From: an uncultured Bdellovibrio sp.
GTDB taxonomy: Bacteria > Bdellovibrionota > Bdellovibrionia > Bdellovibrionales > Bdellovibrionaceae
Length of the DNA: 7,600 nt
Reading direction: 5' to 3'
NCBI RefSeq assembly: GCF_946478835.1
Contig: NZ_CAMLDV010000165.1
Location: forward strand, 1-7,600
Part shown: piece by piece, positions 5,739 through 7,600 of the stretch
Layout: each line of letters begins with the position of its first letter
Numbering within the stretch: position 1 is the stretch's first letter
Position numbers and translations under genes: made by a program
The notes under the pieces: model-generated
Databases searched by the model: none
What the model saw: only the letters and a program-made list of their open reading frames with translations
What the model was told of the DNA's origin: nothing

Positions 5739-6335
5739 TTATTTTTTCTTTTTAAAGTTAATCCAATACAGCCAGCCTTTGCCAGTTTTTTGCCCGTGTT
5801 CCTCAATAAGCTTCATTTGATCTTCATGAACACGATCTGCGGCTTCGGGGGTAACGTAATCTCTCCAGTCGAAATAAATTTCGGGCCATTTTTTTCCACT
5901 GATAACTTCATAAAGATCGCCGTTTGTAAGATGCTCTTCCAAAAACTTGAATTGCAAAGACCAGTTTTCTTTCCAAGTTTGTTCCTCAGTAATTTTTTTA
6001 AGCATTTCTGATTCGTATTTGGCCTTAAGATATTTCTTTAAATATTCTTCGAAGAAAAAGTTCGACGGCCTAATCCCTTGCTTCTCGCGTTCAAGATGAA
6101 CAAAAGAAATAGTATAAATATAAGATGGATATAGAAATGAAATATTTAATTGTACGGGGCCGCCTGATTTTTGCAGAGTCCACCGCCAATCATCGTTTCC
6201 GGTGGACCGCAATAGCTCGTCTTTCACTTCATTGTTCGGAATGTGTTTGATAGACACTATTTCTAGAGCGTATTTTTGAGAAAAATCCTCGATGTATTTC
6301 GAAATACTGGTGTCTGGAAACTTCATGGTGTTCAT
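5739..6335 (-). CDS. AT-rich orphan protein, function unknown (198 aa)
   Basis: I do not recognise this protein. It has no signal peptide or membrane segment and looks soluble. It is rich in aromatic and charged residues, with tryptophans in DDWRWTLQ, TWKENWSLQFKF and WPEIYFDWRDY. The central strands (VQLNISFLYPSYIYTISF) are followed by a long charged helix (FFFEEYLKKYLKAKYESEML), and the C-terminus is basic (NFKKKK). The start is uncertain. ATG 6335 is preferred, ATG 6326 is possible, and a TTG at 6368 would add 11 residues and has a weak AGG nearby. The DNA is clearly more AT-rich than the neighbours: 6001-6060 has 17 G/C of 60, against 32 of 60 at 3301-3360 in tldD. This suggests recent acquisition. 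It converges on epmA with a gap of only 14 bases and no evident terminator hairpin between them. Confidence 0.7.
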   Translation of the reverse strand: MNTMKFPDTSISKYIEDFSQKYALEIVSIKHIPNNEVKDELLRSTGNDDWRWTLQKSGGPVQLNISFLYPSYIYTISFVHLEREKQGIRPSNFFFEEYLKKYLKAKYESEMLKKITEEQTWKENWSLQFKFLEEHLTNGDLYEVISGKKWPEIYFDWRDYVTPEAADRVHEDQMKLIEEHGQKTGKGWLYWINFKKKK

Positions 6336-6368
6336 TGCTAATAATGTAGTCCCATTTTTCGATGGCAA

Positions 6369-6586
6369 TCAACCTACATAATCTCTATTTACTCATGGTC
6401 TTTATATAGAGAAAAATACCGCTCATACCTCCTCTAGGAAGGCAAACTAAGGTGATTTCGAGAAAGACCCGCGAAATTTCTTGGCTTTATCCAGTAAAAA
6501 TAACAAACAACACGATTCTAACTTTGATTCTGGGCTTTTCTTTATTAAAACCTCTGCATCTTCAATCACATATAAAGAGGTTTTCG
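6369..6586. other. intergenic region between divergent genes
   Basis: This stretch separates the orphan gene from the second secreted-protein gene. It is AT-rich. It contains CCTCCTCTAGGAAGG (6429-6443), an imperfect palindrome, and ATTTCG (6455-6460)/CGAAAT (6472-6477), a six-base inverted repeat. No convincing sigma-70 pair and no GG-N10-GC sigma-54 match were found, so the promoters of both flanking genes remain unassigned. A plus-strand reading frame beginning at 6452 runs into the secreted gene, but it is not a credible coding extension. Confidence 0.4.
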
Positions 6587-6886
6587 ATGAAAAAGCTTAT
6601 TGTTGCGCTATTGGTTTTATCTGCGGCTCCGGCTTCTTACGCTGGCAAAATGAAAGAAGTTTGGTCGATGACAAACGAAAGCGTTCTAGAAACTTTGGGT
6701 TTTGATGAAGGTGTTGTCGCGATTGAAAACCACAAATTCGTACAAGTCGAAGGCGCAGATCTTGCGATTCAAACAACAGTGCGCGGTTTTTACCGTGTGA
6801 ATGGTGCTGTGCCGACTTATCAGTGCGTGACTGCATTCGTAAAAACGAATGATTTTTACGACGTACTTAAAACAGAGTGCAAATAA
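6587..6886 (+). CDS. small secreted protein with signal peptide (99 aa), function unknown
   Basis: MKKLIVALLVLSAAPASYA is a textbook Sec signal peptide with a predicted cut after residue 19 (SYA/GK), leaving an 80-residue periplasmic or extracellular protein. The mature part has two cysteines, C80 and C98. The second is next to last and they may pair. The region about 40-97 looks beta-rich (GVVAIENHKFVQVEG, TTVRGFYRVNG, YQCVTAFVKT). ATG 6587 is favoured because AAAGAGG (6574-6580) lies six bases upstream. An in-frame start at 6452 would bury the signal peptide. The gene is monocistronic and ends at a good terminator 22 bases downstream. No family is recognised. Its ribosome site, signal peptide and penultimate cysteine parallel the 4261-4500 gene, but I see no convincing sequence similarity. 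Confidence 0.8.
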   Translation: MKKLIVALLVLSAAPASYAGKMKEVWSMTNESVLETLGFDEGVVAIENHKFVQVEGADLAIQTTVRGFYRVNGAVPTYQCVTAFVKTNDFYDVLKTECK

Positions 6887-6907
6887 ATCGAAATTCGAGA
6901 AATAAAA

Positions 6908-6936
6908 AAGGGGCTGTGAAAGCCCCTTCGTTTTTT
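6908..6936. terminator. bidirectional intrinsic terminator between convergent genes
   Basis: AAGGGGCT (6908-6915) pairs perfectly with AGCCCCTT (6921-6928) around the loop GTGAA. TTTTTT follows on the plus strand (6931-6936), overlapping the last codon of the IHF/HU gene. An equally good T-run follows on the minus strand. It serves both the secreted-protein gene and the IHF/HU gene. Confidence 0.9.
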
Positions 6937-7228
6937 AGCCTTTTTTCTCTGGCCCGTTGTTGATGTCTTCTTTGAGTTCTTTTCCGACTTTGAAGAACGG
7001 AAGTTTTTTCTCGTCGACGTTGATGATTTCACCTGTGCGAGGATTGCGTCCTTTATAAGCACCATACTGACGATTTACAAATGAACCGAAACCACGGATC
7101 TCAATACGGTCATCGCGCATCAATGCTTCCACCATAGAATCAAAAATAGTGTTCACAACGGTTTCAGCTTTTACGCGTGTGATGCCCGCTTTTTCAGAGA
7201 TTAAATTAATCAAATCCGCTTTTGTCAT
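6935..7228 (-). CDS. ihfB: IHF-beta/HU-family DNA-bending protein
   Basis: The product is 97 aa, a normal length. IHF and HU are small dimeric nucleoid proteins that bend DNA with two beta-arms. The N-terminal helices (MTKADLINLISEKAGI, then KAETVVNTIFDSMVEAL) are followed by the saddle strand RIEIRGFGSF (41-50). The DNA-intercalating arm tip is GRNPRTGE (60-67), with the key proline P63. The C-terminus is LPFFKVGKELKEDIN. RIEIRGFGSF and FFKVGKEL favour an IHF-beta-like member over alpha or plain HU; without the partner gene this subtype is an inference. ATG 7228 gives the standard MTK start. A GAGG lies nine bases upstream, and the longer TTG start at 7243 is unlikely. A TATAAT sits upstream at 7282-7287. 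IHF is the usual DNA-bending helper at sigma-54 promoters such as the one at 4184. Confidence 0.93.
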   Translation of the reverse strand: MTKADLINLISEKAGITRVKAETVVNTIFDSMVEALMRDDRIEIRGFGSFVNRQYGAYKGRNPRTGEIINVDEKKLPFFKVGKELKEDINNGPEKKG

Positions 7229-7281
7229 TTCGGCAGTCCTCAAATCAAGAACATAAGCTTAAAGTATTGATAACACTCCCG

Positions 7282-7287
7282 ATTATA
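7282..7287 (-). promoter_or_regulatory. -10 element of the IHF/HU gene promoter
   Basis: The minus strand reads a perfect TATAAT here, about 54 bases before ATG 7228. The hexamer 17 bases upstream (GTGGTC, 7305-7310) is a poor -35 match and lies inside the inverted repeat at 7291-7315. The promoter may need an activator or may overlap an operator. Confidence 0.5.
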
Positions 7288-7290
7288 CAG

Positions 7291-7315
7291 AAGTGCGGTG
7301 GCCTGACCACCACTT
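7291..7315. terminator. hairpin after the glycosyltransferase gene, overlapping the IHF/HU promoter
   Basis: AAGTG-(CG)-GTGG (7291-7301) pairs with CCACCACTT (7307-7315) around CCTGA, with a two-base bulge. It follows the glycosyltransferase stop by about 14 bases, but on that strand the T-tract is poor (CTGTATAAT). It may be a weak terminator, or an operator, since it covers the -35 position of the IHF/HU promoter. Confidence 0.4.
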
Positions 7316-7329
7316 TTCAATAGTTTAAC

Positions 7330-7600
7330 TCAATGCTTCTTATACAAACCTGTGTTCAGAATGATTTTACGGTAGGCATCAAGAGTCGCCTGGACCATTT
7401 TAGGCGTGTCAAAGAGATCGACCACTTTTTGGCGTGCTCGGTCGCCGATCTCGTCAGCAGGCATGGTTCCTGAGAAAATTTCGACCAAAAGATTACTCAT
7501 GGAGTCCACATCGGCAGGTCTTAGTAAAAACCCATCGCGACCGTCTTCAATAATATTAGCAATTGGGGACACTTCCGACCCTAAAACAACTTTCTTTTGG
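7330..7600 (-). CDS. GT4-family glycosyltransferase, C-terminal fragment
   Basis: The last 89 codons of a minus-strand gene are visible; the 5' part lies beyond the window. The sequence KKVVLGSEVSPIANIIEDGR then DGFLLRPADVDSMSNLL is the classic C-terminal Rossmann half of a GT-B, family 4 glycosyltransferase. There the nucleotide-sugar donor is held, and the IIEDGxDGFLLxPxD turn is nearly invariant. The EX7E motif would lie just upstream, outside the window. The remainder (ARQKVVDLFDTPKMVQATLD, AYRKII) is the usual closing helix. Such enzymes build lipopolysaccharide, capsule or glycolipids at the inner membrane face; acceptor and donor cannot be told. A possible GTG start at 7572 is internal to the fold and is rejected. 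The gene ends at TGA 7330-7332. Confidence 0.85.
   Translation of the reverse strand, partial: QKKVVLGSEVSPIANIIEDGRDGFLLRPADVDSMSNLLVEIFSGTMPADEIGDRARQKVVDLFDTPKMVQATLDAYRKIILNTGLYKKH

Noticed and set aside
6452..6586. 45-residue extension of the second secreted protein
   Set aside because: It would place the signal peptide internally; ATG 6587 has an ideal ribosome site.
1..7600. CRISPR arrays, insertion sequences, tRNA genes
   Set aside because: No regularly spaced direct repeats, transposase-like ORFs with terminal repeats, or tRNA cloverleafs were seen on either strand.

Overview
The window reads like ordinary chromosome from a Gram-negative bacterium. The gene style suggests a Bdellovibrio-like member of the former deltaproteobacteria: compact genes, many on the minus strand, AAAGGAG-type ribosome sites, a Lys/Ala-rich histone-H1-like protein, an IHF/HU protein, small secreted proteins and a sigma-54 promoter. 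That placement is an inference from gene content and style. No ribosomal RNA or other lineage marker is present.

Layout. Positions 1-414 hold no certain protein gene. They contain a terminator hairpin (52-85), a candidate 33-residue cationic hydrophobic peptide whose ribosome site is buried in a long hairpin (126-227), further inverted repeats, and a second, bidirectional terminator (362-392). From 415 to 4042 the minus strand carries, in transcription order, tldD, tldE, a DUF4286-type small protein and an H1-like coiled-coil/basic-tail protein. The first three form a tight operon: tldE starts one base after the tldD stop, and the DUF4286 gene starts eight bases after the tldE stop. The intergenic region 4043-4260 separates divergent transcription. 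It has a sigma-70-like promoter facing tldD and a good -24/-12 (sigma-54) match facing the plus-strand genes: a 79-residue secreted protein and, 12 bases later in the same frame, an epmA-like gene with an extra N-terminal domain. An AT-rich orphan gene (5739-6335, minus) converges on epmA. A second small secreted protein (6587-6886, plus) follows, ending at a bidirectional terminator shared with a convergent IHF-beta/HU gene (6935-7228, minus). The C-terminal end of a family 4 glycosyltransferase (7330-7600, minus) closes the window.

Functional themes are peptide turnover or maturation (TldD/TldE), nucleoid architecture (H1-like protein and IHF/HU), translation-factor modification (EpmA acting on EF-P), and two small disulfide-capable exported proteins of unknown role. 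The items most worth a second look are the hairpin-masked small ORF with its structured downstream RNA, the sigma-54 promoter ahead of the secreted protein and epmA, and the EpmA N-terminal extension. No mobile element, CRISPR array, tRNA or rRNA was seen.
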